Below are positions 48,887 through 57,171 of a stretch of 64,000 nucleotides of DNA, in pieces. The stretch is from an uncultured Saprospiraceae bacterium (GTDB lineage Bacteria; Bacteroidota; Bacteroidia; Chitinophagales; Saprospiraceae), in assembly GCA_937872385.1 (NCBI GenBank), contig CALMSO010000098.1, positions 1 to 64,000 of the forward strand, written 5' to 3'. The notes below the pieces were generated by a model. The model did not search any database. It was not told the origin of the DNA and saw nothing but the letters and a program-made list of their open reading frames with translations. The translations under genes and the position numbers were made by a program. The first letter of the stretch is position 1; every line of letters starts with the position of its first letter.

Positions 48887-51028
48887 ATGTACACCCGCGA
48901 CGAACAGCGCACTTTTTTCGACTTGTCCAAGCAATACCTTAGCGGTAAAGCCGCCAGCCAATCCATTGAGCAACAATTAGAGGACTTGCGCCGCCTTATC
49001 ACTTACCACGAGTGGCGTTATTATATTCTCAATGACCCCGTGGTGAGCGATTTTGAATACGACCAATTGTATAAACAACTCGAGGCATTAGAGGAAGCCC
49101 GCCCGGATCTTATAACACCCGACTCGCCCACGCAGCGCGTTTCGGCGGATTTGACCTCGGAATTTCCCGAAGTGGCGCACCTCACGCCCATGCTCTCCTT
49201 GGCGAATTCGTATAATGAAGAAGACTTATTTGAATTTGATCAGCAGATCAAACGCTTGCTCAATATCGCTGAAAATGAGGATATTGAATATGCGGTAGAA
49301 CCCAAATTTGACGGTGGCAGCATTGCCTTAGTCTATGAAAATGATCGTTTGGTGCGGGCCGCCACGCGCGGCAACGGCGTACTTGGCGAAGAAATGACCG
49401 CTAATGCTCGCGTTATCCGCTCGATTCCGCTCAAGGCGAATTTTGCAACGCAGGACATTACGCGCGTAGAGCTGCGCGGCGAAGTACTGATTAGAAAAGA
49501 TAACTTCAAGAAAATCAACGAAAAACGCGCCGAAGAAGGGCAGGCCCTCTTTGCCAATCCGCGCAACGCAGCCACCGGCGGCCTGCGCATGAAAGACCCC
49601 AAAGAAACGGCCCAACGCGGGTTAGAAGCTTTCATTTATACCCTCGGTTTTGCCGAAAATGCAGCGGGCGAGAACGTGCTGAGCCGCTTTGCCACGCATT
49701 ACGAAAGCCTTGATTTGTTAGAAAAATTGGGTTTCAAAGTGCCGCAGGACGGGCAGGAGCGCAAGGTTTGTAAGAACATCCGCGAAGTGGTGGACTTTTG
49801 TCATCTTTGGCAGGAACAGCGCGACAGCTATGCCTACGAAATTGATGGCATGGTGGTAAAAGTGAATCGCCGCGACCTACAAGAGCGCAGTGGCTATACG
49901 GCTCACCATCCGCGCTGGGCAATTGCTTTCAAATTTCGCGCCAAGCAGGCAACAAGCAAACTGCTACGGGTAGAATATCAGGTGGGCAAAATCGGTTCTA
50001 TTACCCCGGTGGCGAAGTTGGAGCCAGTGCAGCTCGCGGGCGTGACCGTTTCGTCGGTATCCTTGCACAACGAAGATTTTATCACCGGCAAAGACCTGCG
50101 CCTCGGCGATACCGTGCTGGTAGAGCGCGCTGGCGATGTGATTCCCTACATTGTAAAAGCCTTAGACGAGCTACGCGACGGCAGCGAAACGCCCATTCGC
50201 TTCCCGGAAAACTGCCCTGTGAACCATACCGATACGCCGGTGCGTTTGGTGCGTGCCGCCGACGAAGCGGCTTGGCGTTGCCCTGATTGTGTGTGTGGTG
50301 CTCAGCATTTGCAACGCATCATTTTTCACGTTTCAAAAGATGCGATGGACATTGAAGGCATGGGCAAATCCATTGTGGAGCGGTTGTATGAATTGGGCTG
50401 GCTACGCAATATTTCCGATGTGTATCGCCTTGATTATGAGCAAATTGCCGCGTTGGAAGGCTTTGGTAAAAAATCTGCTGAGAACCTGCGCGCCGCTATT
50501 GAAAAAGCAAAACGAAATCCGGTGCACCGCCTGTTGCACAGTTTGAGCATTCACCATCTTGGTAAAAAAGCTTCTAAATTATTATCCGCTGAAATTCAGA
50601 ATGTTATGGATTTGAGAAATTGGACAATTGAAAATTTTACCCACATCAAGGACGTTGGGCCCATTGTCGCAGAAAACGTCATGGAATGGTTTCAAAACCC
50701 CAAAAACATTGCGCTACTGGAAGAAATGGAGACCCTCGGTGTGAACCTACGCCCCACCGATGACGACCGGCCCAAAGCCGCCGTTACGGAAGGACCTTTT
50801 GTCGGCAAGACCATTCTATTCACCGGCACGCTGCAAACCATGGGCCGCAAAGAAGCCCAGCAGCGGGCCGAAGCCCTCGGCGCCAAAAACATCAGTGCGG
50901 TGAGCGGCAATCTCGACATACTTGTGGTAGGCGAAGCCGCCGGCTCCAAACTCAAAAAAGCCCAAGAACTCGGCACCGTGCAGATATTGACCGAAGCGGA
51001 ATTTGTAGCGCTGGCCAGCGAAAGATAG
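48887..51028 (+). CDS. ligA: NAD-dependent DNA ligase LigA
   Basis: 713 residues. Seals nicks in replication and repair with NAD+. Order: Ia domain (WRYYILNDPVVSDFEYDQLYKQL), adenylation domain with the AMP-lysine K140 in VEPKFDGGSIAL, RGNGVLGEEMTANARVIRSIP, FANPRNAATGGLRMKDP, YEIDGMVVKVN; OB fold (GSITPVAKLEPVQLAG); zinc-finger region near 443-470; helix-hairpin-helix repeats (~500-620) and BRCT (~635-713: FVGKTILFTGTLQTMGRKEA). The zinc finger is unusual: the first pair is C443-P-V-N446-H447 instead of CxxC, and the second has three Cys, C465, C468 and C470. Normal start at ATG 48887. Confidence 0.96.
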   Translation: MYTRDEQRTFFDLSKQYLSGKAASQSIEQQLEDLRRLITYHEWRYYILNDPVVSDFEYDQLYKQLEALEEARPDLITPDSPTQRVSADLTSEFPEVAHLTPMLSLANSYNEEDLFEFDQQIKRLLNIAENEDIEYAVEPKFDGGSIALVYENDRLVRAATRGNGVLGEEMTANARVIRSIPLKANFATQDITRVELRGEVLIRKDNFKKINEKRAEEGQALFANPRNAATGGLRMKDPKETAQRGLEAFIYTLGFAENAAGENVLSRFATHYESLDLLEKLGFKVPQDGQERKVCKNIREVVDFCHLWQEQRDSYAYEIDGMVVKVNRRDLQERSGYTAHHPRWAIAFKFRAKQATSKLLRVEYQVGKIGSITPVAKLEPVQLAGVTVSSVSLHNEDFITGKDLRLGDTVLVERAGDVIPYIVKALDELRDGSETPIRFPENCPVNHTDTPVRLVRAADEAAWRCPDCVCGAQHLQRIIFHVSKDAMDIEGMGKSIVERLYELGWLRNISDVYRLDYEQIAALEGFGKKSAENLRAAIEKAKRNPVHRLLHSLSIHHLGKKASKLLSAEIQNVMDLRNWTIENFTHIKDVGPIVAENVMEWFQNPKNIALLEEMETLGVNLRPTDDDRPKAAVTEGPFVGKTILFTGTLQTMGRKEAQQRAEALGAKNISAVSGNLDILVVGEAAGSKLKKAQELGTVQILTEAEFVALASER

Positions 51029-51210
51029 AGGGGAGTATAGCTTTTAAAGCTCGAAAAGCGTATATTTGTATAAGCTGTTGTGAAAAAAAAAACCAGTAAA
51101 CCGGCTATGGAAAAAAATGGCAAGCCAAGACACGCCATTTTTATTAAAAAATGTTGTAAAATACTGATTTTTAATTATTTGCACTACAAAAGCCAAAAAA
51201 CACCACAACT

Positions 51211-52128
51211 TCACCACCGAAACAACGGCGTACCGGCAGGCGTGGCCATCATGCCAAACGCAATATATCGCTGTGTATTGACGTACCGGATATTGTAATA
51301 ATCGGGGCCATGGTAGCCTCTGACGAAAAGCGAAAAATCGGTTTTATCCTGGAATAGCCGATAGCTGAGAAAAGCGTCAATCAAGGCTTTGTTTTCAAAG
51401 CGACCTTTACCGGTCATATAAGAAACATTGGTGCTGAGGCGGAAGCTTTTGCCAATGAAGAGCATATTTTCGAAAGTATAGCGGTTGTAATAATAAATTT
51501 CTCGCATGAGCGGCTCACGGTCAAATTCAAAATGTTGTTCAAAAGCGAATCGCCCGTTGAAAGTCAGGCCTTTGCGTTCAGGATTGGCGCTCACCCAGAT
51601 AAAGCCAAGTTCGAGATAATCGGTAGTGAAATTGCCGGTGTCAAAATTGATGCGGCGCGTGCCCGGAATGAGGAAGGGGTCTTTCTGACCATTGGAATGA
51701 TGGCTGAATTTGTAGGTAAATAGGGTTTTATGGTCGGGCGTGAATAGCCAGCGGGTCGCTTTGTTTTTGGTCAAAAAAGGCATATCCACGGCGTGATAGA
51801 GCGTAAGATGCGGCATGAAAGAAGGCGTTTTGATGGGAAAACTCTCCCGGTCGGCCAGCCGAATAATCAATTTGGGCGAGAGCAGCAAACCAAAGCGCGA
51901 CTGCTTGCCCAGACGGGCAAAATAAGCCGGCGATATTTGTGCTTCCATGAACCAGAGCTTCTGCACCCCGTCCTGATTGGGTCCGCGGCGCGGCACAATG
52001 CCCTCCATAAATTGGATGTAGGTGCGGTCGCTGTTGAATAAAATGGATTCGTTGAAATTGGTTTCCTGCGCAGAGAGTAGGCCGCCCGTGAGCAGGAGTA
52101 GCCAAGTGAGGTGTGTTTTAGGTGCCAT
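51211..52128 (-). CDS. Outer-membrane protein, possibly phospholipase A-like
   Basis: 305 residues from the ATG at 52128 (MAPKTHLTWLLLLTGGLLSAQ, signal peptide). The body has many alternating amphipathic strands with aromatic girdles (YKFSHHSNGQKDPF, YLELGFIWVSANPE, FNGRFAFEQHFEF, FSLFVRGYHGPDYYNIRYV) and a terminal aromatic residue (PLFRW), as expected for a beta-barrel. HHSNGQ resembles the OMPLA active-site segment HxSNG with catalytic His and Ser, and an Asn that could complete the triad follows (GNFTTDY). Barrel location is fairly sure; the lipase activity is tentative. Single gene with its own -7 box. Confidence 0.6.
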   Translation of the reverse strand: MAPKTHLTWLLLLTGGLLSAQETNFNESILFNSDRTYIQFMEGIVPRRGPNQDGVQKLWFMEAQISPAYFARLGKQSRFGLLLSPKLIIRLADRESFPIKTPSFMPHLTLYHAVDMPFLTKNKATRWLFTPDHKTLFTYKFSHHSNGQKDPFLIPGTRRINFDTGNFTTDYLELGFIWVSANPERKGLTFNGRFAFEQHFEFDREPLMREIYYYNRYTFENMLFIGKSFRLSTNVSYMTGKGRFENKALIDAFLSYRLFQDKTDFSLFVRGYHGPDYYNIRYVNTQRYIAFGMMATPAGTPLFRW

Positions 52129-52188
52129 GATGTTTTTTCTGGAAGTGACGAATTGTTGATATATTCTAATTTGCATACTTTTCAAAAA

Positions 52189-52196
52189 CAAATGTA
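52189..52196 (-). promoter_or_regulatory. Putative -7 box TACATTTG
   Basis: Minus-strand TACATTTG, perfect TAnnTTTG match about 60 nt before the start of the barrel gene. The rest of the 52129-52520 gap is AT-rich; TATTTTTT near 52476 is a weak candidate for the glutamine synthetase gene. No gene is seen in it. Confidence 0.45.
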
Positions 52197-52520
52197 TGTG
52201 AAAACGGTAGTCTGTATATACTTTTCAGCAAATGCCTACATATTGGCAAATAAAAATGATAAATTAACAATTTTCTCTCGAACAAAATAAAAGAGCAGGT
52301 GTTCCTTTTTTTGTGATTGTTTTACTACAAATGTTCTCCTTGCTCATGCCAGTTATTTCTACAATGGCATACTTATGAGCTATTAAAATATGTGTCTCCC
52401 TTTAAAAAAACTATCCAACCTGTAATCTGTTGATTGCCAGCACAAAAGGCATTTCAGATGAAAGGGTATTGCATGTATTTTTTTAACTCAATATTTCACA
52501 ATTCTAAATCCTGATTTACA

Positions 52521-53537
52521 ATGCATTACTTAAAATTTGAGTACATCTGGTTGGATGGCTATACTCCAGAGCCCAACCTACGCAGTAAAACAAAAATCCT
52601 TGATGCTTCAGCGTTCGACGGTACGGCCGAGAGCCTTCCGATTTGGTCATTCGATGGCAGCTCCACGCGCCAGGCCGAGGGGCATTCTTCTGATTGTTTG
52701 CTCAAGCCAGTGCGCATAATCAACGATCCTGATCGTGAAAATGCCTACCTTGTATTATCGGAAGTACTGAACCCTGATGGCACCCCACACGCCAGCAACA
52801 ACCGCTCGAAATTTGAAGACGACGAAGACTTCTGGTTTGGCTTCGAACAAGAGTACGTATTCATGCAAGGCACTGTACCGCTGGGTTTTCCGACCAATGG
52901 CTACCCGGAGCCACAGGGGAAATATTACTGCTCGGTAGGCTACCCCAATGTGTCTGGACGTGACATCGTCGAAAAGCACCTCAACCTATGCCTGCGAGCA
53001 GGCCTGATGATAACCGGCATCAACGCAGAAGTAATGCTGGGGCAGTGGGAGTATCAACTTTTTGGCAAAGGTGCCAAGCGCGCCTCCGACGACCTCTGGC
53101 TGTCGCGTTATCTTCTTTACCGGGTATCGGAGCAGCACCAGGTACGGGTAGAGCTACACCCCAAGCCCATCAAAGGTGACTGGAACGGCTCCGGGATGCA
53201 CACCAATTTTTCCAACCACGCTATGCGTGAAATCGGCGGCGAAGAAATTATGAAGAACATCTGCGAAGCTTTCCGGCATGTACACCACGACCATATCGGC
53301 GTGTATGGCTCCAGCAACAACGAGCGCCTCACTGGCTTACACGAAACCCAGCGCATTGACCAGTTCAGCTATGGCGTCAGTGACCGCGGCGCGTCTATTC
53401 GTATCCCGATTTCAGTGCCACAAAACGACTGGCGCGGCTATCTCGAAGACCGTCGCCCAGCTTCCAACGCGGATCCCTATTTAGTGGCTTCGCGCATCAT
53501 CAAAACCGTGAAAGAAGCACAACTTGAGCTTGCGTAA
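52521..53537 (+). CDS. Glutamine synthetase, type II (eukaryotic-type)
   Basis: 338 residues, the length of GSII rather than the ~470 of GSI or ~700 of GSIII. Makes glutamine from glutamate, ammonia and ATP. Motifs: FEYIWLDGYTPEPNLRSKTKIL, LPIWSFDGSSTRQAEGHSSDCLLKP, FWFGFEQEYVFM with metal-binding Glu residues, GINAEVMLGQWEYQ, KGDWNGSGMHTNFS with the catalytic His, GSSNNERLTGLHET and DRGASIRIP with the conserved Arg. These closely follow plant and animal GSII. The next gene on the same strand is a glutaminase (313 bp later). Regulation is not evident; no PII gene nearby. Confidence 0.94.
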   Translation: MHYLKFEYIWLDGYTPEPNLRSKTKILDASAFDGTAESLPIWSFDGSSTRQAEGHSSDCLLKPVRIINDPDRENAYLVLSEVLNPDGTPHASNNRSKFEDDEDFWFGFEQEYVFMQGTVPLGFPTNGYPEPQGKYYCSVGYPNVSGRDIVEKHLNLCLRAGLMITGINAEVMLGQWEYQLFGKGAKRASDDLWLSRYLLYRVSEQHQVRVELHPKPIKGDWNGSGMHTNFSNHAMREIGGEEIMKNICEAFRHVHHDHIGVYGSSNNERLTGLHETQRIDQFSYGVSDRGASIRIPISVPQNDWRGYLEDRRPASNADPYLVASRIIKTVKEAQLELA

Positions 53538-53630
53538 GTTTTTCTAAAATAAAATATTCGGTAATTTGGTGCATAATCTGTTTATTATAAGGGTTTCAAG
53601 AAAATGACGAATTTATTATATAAATAGCCT

Positions 53631-53727
53631 CAGTCATGGGGCATTGTTGTTTTGTTAATATTATCTGGAAAGATTTTTACATTTTGATAATCAGCAGTTT
53701 GTGATTTTTATTCAAAATAATTATGTC
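53631..53727. repeat. Dispersed repeat family 2, copy D
   Basis: Head CAGTCATGGGGCATTGTTG, then TTTGTTAATATTATCTGGAA, core TTTTGATAATCAGCAG (53682-53697) and tail CAAAATAATTATGTC (53713-53727). It fills much of the gap between the glutamine synthetase and glutaminase genes (53538-53850), where nothing else is seen. Confidence 0.65.
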
Positions 53728-53850
53728 TGCCTAATTTATTATCAGAAAGCTGAGCTGTTTGATTTTCGTCATTTACTATTGAAATTAAGGATGCACCAAA
53801 TACCATTTTGAAGCATTTTATACAATCAAAGCCCAAAAAATAATTCAATC

Positions 53851-55437
53851 ATGTCCAATCATTCCTCATTGCCCGAAATATATGATGATGATGCGGCGCT
53901 GAACGTAGCCCCTTTGTTTGATATCATGGACAAGGAAGGTAAAGGCGTCATTCCTGCAGATTTATTTTTTAATTATCTGAGCCGGGAAGGCATCCTACGC
54001 GATGATTTACGTTTGCAAAATGCGCTCAATGAATTTGAAGTGGTGCAGCCACAGCACGATGTGTATAATATGATTTCGCTGATAGAAATGGAGCGCATGG
54101 TGCGGCACAACACGCTGGTAAAAAATGCATTGACAAAAAATCTGATTGTTCCGGATTTTGATGATTTCTGCAGAGATATTCAGGATATTTACGACATCAC
54201 CGCCAACAATACCAGCGGTGCAGTGGCCGACTATATCCCGCAATTGGCCCGCGTCAACCCTGAGCAGTTTGCTGTATCTATTTGTACTATTGACGGTCAA
54301 CGCTTTTCCGTTGGCGATGCCTACACCAGTTTTGGCTTACAATCTACCTGCAAACCCATCAATTATTGTTTGGCTTTGCAAGAACATGGTGTAGATACGG
54401 TGCATCGGCATGTAGGACGAGAGCCAAGCGGGCGCACGTTCAATGAGCTTTCGCTCAATAACGTCGGGCTGCCGCATAATCCGCTGATCAACGCCGGTGC
54501 CATCATGTCTTGTTCGCTGCTGCGCCCTCAAATGAATATTGCCGATCGCTTTGACTATGTTTTCAATACTTGGCGCAAACTCTGCGCTTACAAAAATGTG
54601 TCTTTCAACAACTCGGTTTATCTGTCTGAACGCCAAACTGCCGACCGCAACTTTGCACTCGCCTATTTCATGCGCGAAAACAAGGCGTTCCCGGAGGGTA
54701 TCAATCTAACCGAAGTGCTGGAATTTTACTTTCAGTGCTGCTCGATTGAGTCCTGCTCGCATCATTTGGCCATTGCCGCCGCTACCCTGGCTAATGCAGG
54801 CGTCAATCCATTGAGCGGCGAAAAACTCTTCGACGAGGAAGTCGTACAACATTGCCTTTCGCTAATGCTGAGCTGCGGAATGTATGATTTTTCGGGCGAA
54901 TTTGCTTTCCGCATTGGCGTGCCAGCCAAAAGTGGAGTGTCAGGAGCTTTGTTTGTCGTTATTCCCAATTTGATGGGCATCAGCATCTGGTCGCCACGCT
55001 TGGACAAACACGGCAACTCGGTGCGTGGTGTCGAATTTTGCGAGCGCCTGATTGAAAAATACGCTTTTCACAACTATGATTCCCTGACGCGCGAAACCAG
55101 CAAGAAAAACCCTCGTAAGCACAAGTATGAGCGCCGGATCAACCAGATTGTCAATCTAATCTATGCTGCCAGCTATGGCGACTTGGACGAGATCAAGCGA
55201 CTCGAGGCATTAGGCATGGACTTAGGCAGTGCCGACTACGACGGCCGCACCGCGCTGCACTTAGCCGCTGCTGAAAATCAGGTAGAAATAGTGCGCTATC
55301 TGCTGAGCCGCAATATACCAGACAGCCCAATAGACCGCTGGGGAGGGACGCCCCTTGATGATGCGAAAAAAGCAAAGCACCAAGACGTCATTGCGCTTTT
55401 CGAGCATAAACGATTGGCACCGCACTACGGAAAATAA
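53851..55437 (+). CDS. glsA: Glutaminase with EF-hand-like and ankyrin domains (animal KGA-like)
   Basis: 528 residues. Hydrolyses glutamine to glutamate and ammonia. Residues ~18-110 match the EF-hand-like regulatory domain of animal GLS (LFDIMDKEGKGVIPADLFFNYL). The catalytic domain (~125-410) has VADYIPQLARVNPEQFAVSICTIDGQRFSVGD, the Ser-Lys pair S165/K168 in LQSTCKPINY, HNPLINAGAIM, DRNFALAYFM, CSIESCSHHLAIAAATLANAGV, SCGMYDFSGEFAFRIGVPAKSGVSG and LDKHGNSVRGVEF. Residues ~430-515 are ankyrin repeats (YDGRTALHLAAAENQVEIVRYLL, DRWGGTPLDDAKKAKHQDVIALF). By eye it is far closer to mammalian kidney-type glutaminase than to the ~310-residue E. coli GlsA. It follows the type II glutamine synthetase. 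Confidence 0.95.
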   Translation: MSNHSSLPEIYDDDAALNVAPLFDIMDKEGKGVIPADLFFNYLSREGILRDDLRLQNALNEFEVVQPQHDVYNMISLIEMERMVRHNTLVKNALTKNLIVPDFDDFCRDIQDIYDITANNTSGAVADYIPQLARVNPEQFAVSICTIDGQRFSVGDAYTSFGLQSTCKPINYCLALQEHGVDTVHRHVGREPSGRTFNELSLNNVGLPHNPLINAGAIMSCSLLRPQMNIADRFDYVFNTWRKLCAYKNVSFNNSVYLSERQTADRNFALAYFMRENKAFPEGINLTEVLEFYFQCCSIESCSHHLAIAAATLANAGVNPLSGEKLFDEEVVQHCLSLMLSCGMYDFSGEFAFRIGVPAKSGVSGALFVVIPNLMGISIWSPRLDKHGNSVRGVEFCERLIEKYAFHNYDSLTRETSKKNPRKHKYERRINQIVNLIYAASYGDLDEIKRLEALGMDLGSADYDGRTALHLAAAENQVEIVRYLLSRNIPDSPIDRWGGTPLDDAKKAKHQDVIALFEHKRLAPHYGK

Positions 55438-55486
55438 AGTATATGGTAAGTGGCGCAAGGCGTTGGCTATCAAAATCTTGTGCTGC

Positions 55487-56941
55487 TTACCATCCTGCTC
55501 GATATGCGCGCCCGACAAATTGATTGGCTTCCGCAAAATTGGTAATTTCCATGCGCGTGCCGTCCCATAGTAGCTTGCGGCGGCCGTAGTAGTCGTAGCC
55601 TCGGCCAGTAGAGCGGGCTTGGCGCAGGCTGTAGCTGCGGATGGCCAAATTACCCATTAGCACGGTCTCGGTGAGCGGCCCAGCATAATCGAACGAAGAA
55701 GTCAATGCCTGATGGGCAGCACTGCCAAAGCCTGCTTTGCAAGCTGCTACCCAAGCGGACTGGTGCCCGAAGTCCGGCAGGCGCGTTGGGTTTTCGTCGG
55801 TAGGCGGGGTTATTATTTTGTCGCCATTTTTCAAATATAATTTGGGGTTCAGCCCGTAGGTGCCACAAGTAATAACACCTTTTTTGCCAATCATCAAAAC
55901 GCCATTACTGCTATCGGTTTCGCCCAGCGGCTCTCCGGCAGGTATGCCAGTAGGATGGAAAGGACGGATGCCACCGTCGCTCCAGATAAGCGTTACTTCC
56001 GATTTGTTGCGCTGCGAAGGCGGAAACTTCAGGCGCACGCTCGATGAGGGCGGGCAGCCATCGGGGATGTACTCCGGCGTCCAGTCTTGCAGAAACACTT
56101 GCCCCACGCTGCATTCTACCTCAGTAGGATAACCTAAGCCCAGCACCCGAAAGGCCGAGTCAATCAGGTGGCAGCCCATATCGCCGAGGGCACCGGTGCC
56201 AAAATTCCACCAGCCACGCCATTTGAATGGATGATATAAGGGATGGTACTCCGCCCATTGTGCAGGCCCGATCCACAAATCCCAGTCTTCAGCGCTCATG
56301 GCTTCGGGCAGCGGCGCGCGCTCGGTGGGCAGGGGTATGCCTTGTGGCCACACGGGCCGATCCGTCCACACATACACTTCGCTCACTTTGCCGATGAGAC
56401 CTTTGTCGAGCCAGTCCATCATCACTTTTTGTGAAGGATTGGAAGCGCCTTGATTGCCCATCTGACTAACGATGCGATACTGCCGAGCAGCTTCGGTGAG
56501 CTGGCGCGCCTCGCGGATATTGTGCGTAAGCGGCTTTTGCACATATACATGCTTGCCCAATTGTATGGCAGCCATAGCGGCTACGGCGTGCGTGTGGTCG
56601 GGCGTAGAAATAGTCACCGCGTCAATGGTATCGCGTTGGTCTTCGAGCATTCGGCGAAAATCCTTGTAAAACCGGGCTTCCGGAAACTTCTCGATGGCGG
56701 CCTTAGCTCGGCTACTATCCACATCGCAGATGGCTACGATGTTATTAGCGCCATTATTCCAAGTATTTACAATATCACTGTAGCCCTTACCGCCCGCGCC
56801 AATGGCGGCCACATTGAGCTTGTCGCTGGGAGCCAGAAATCCCCGGCCCAATACATGGCGCGGCACGATGAAAAAACTGGCGGTGGCGAGCGCTCCGGTT
56901 TTGATAAAATCCCGACGGGAAGTGTTGCGTTTATTCGACAT
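55487..56941 (-). CDS. Tat-exported Gfo/Idh/MocA family oxidoreductase
   Basis: 484 residues. Begins MSNKRNTSRRDFIKTGALATASFF, a twin-arginine signal (SRRDFIK), so it is folded with cofactor and exported. Rossmann loop VAAIGAGGKGYSDI (~45-58), then AVTISTPDHTHAVAAMAAIQLGKHVYVQKPLTHNIREARQL with the family Lys (QKP here instead of EKP), and DMGCHLIDSAFRVLGLGYPTE. These long Tat-type members are common in Bacteroidota and Planctomycetota and some act on glycosides or sugar derivatives; the substrate here is unknown. It converges on the glutaminase gene. Confidence 0.9.
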   Translation of the reverse strand: MSNKRNTSRRDFIKTGALATASFFIVPRHVLGRGFLAPSDKLNVAAIGAGGKGYSDIVNTWNNGANNIVAICDVDSSRAKAAIEKFPEARFYKDFRRMLEDQRDTIDAVTISTPDHTHAVAAMAAIQLGKHVYVQKPLTHNIREARQLTEAARQYRIVSQMGNQGASNPSQKVMMDWLDKGLIGKVSEVYVWTDRPVWPQGIPLPTERAPLPEAMSAEDWDLWIGPAQWAEYHPLYHPFKWRGWWNFGTGALGDMGCHLIDSAFRVLGLGYPTEVECSVGQVFLQDWTPEYIPDGCPPSSSVRLKFPPSQRNKSEVTLIWSDGGIRPFHPTGIPAGEPLGETDSSNGVLMIGKKGVITCGTYGLNPKLYLKNGDKIITPPTDENPTRLPDFGHQSAWVAACKAGFGSAAHQALTSSFDYAGPLTETVLMGNLAIRSYSLRQARSTGRGYDYYGRRKLLWDGTRMEITNFAEANQFVGRAYRAGW

Positions 56942-56966
56942 AGCAGATGTACTTTTAGAATGGATT

Positions 56967-56974
56967 CAAATGTA
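56967..56974 (-). promoter_or_regulatory. Putative -7 box TACATTTG
   Basis: Minus-strand TACATTTG (perfect TAnnTTTG) 25 nt before the ATG of the Tat-exported oxidoreductase. A TTTG occurs 26 nt further upstream, longer than ideal. Confidence 0.5.
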
Positions 56975-57132
56975 GTTAAAAATACGAAACCGGGCAGCGT
57001 CAAAGTGGAAAAGAAGCAAATTTTATGCGGCTGTCGAGCCATAAACCGTTTGGCAATGCTGTGTCATGCTCCAAAGAAAGGTAGGTAATCATTCCGGAAG
57101 GCAATTTTTTAGCAGGAAACCGGTATTTCCGC

Positions 57133-57140
57133 TATATTTG
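57133..57140 (+). promoter_or_regulatory. Putative -7 box TATATTTG
   Basis: Perfect TAnnTTTG match, about 31 nt before the ATG of the peptide-binding lipoprotein gene. No clear -33 box. Confidence 0.5.
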
Positions 57141-57171
57141 TTTTTTTAAACCAAAACCAAAACCACTACCC

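Noticed and set aside
51039..51051. AGCTTTTAAAGCT palindrome after ligA considered as a terminator
   Set aside because: The stem is short with no usable loop, and it is not followed by a T-run.
51080..51298. 72-codon plus-strand ORF with a TATATTTG box at 51061 and an A10 run at its start
   Set aside because: It runs antisense into the end of the barrel gene and its translation is lysine-rich, low-complexity sequence; not enough support for a gene, though the promoter-like box is noted.
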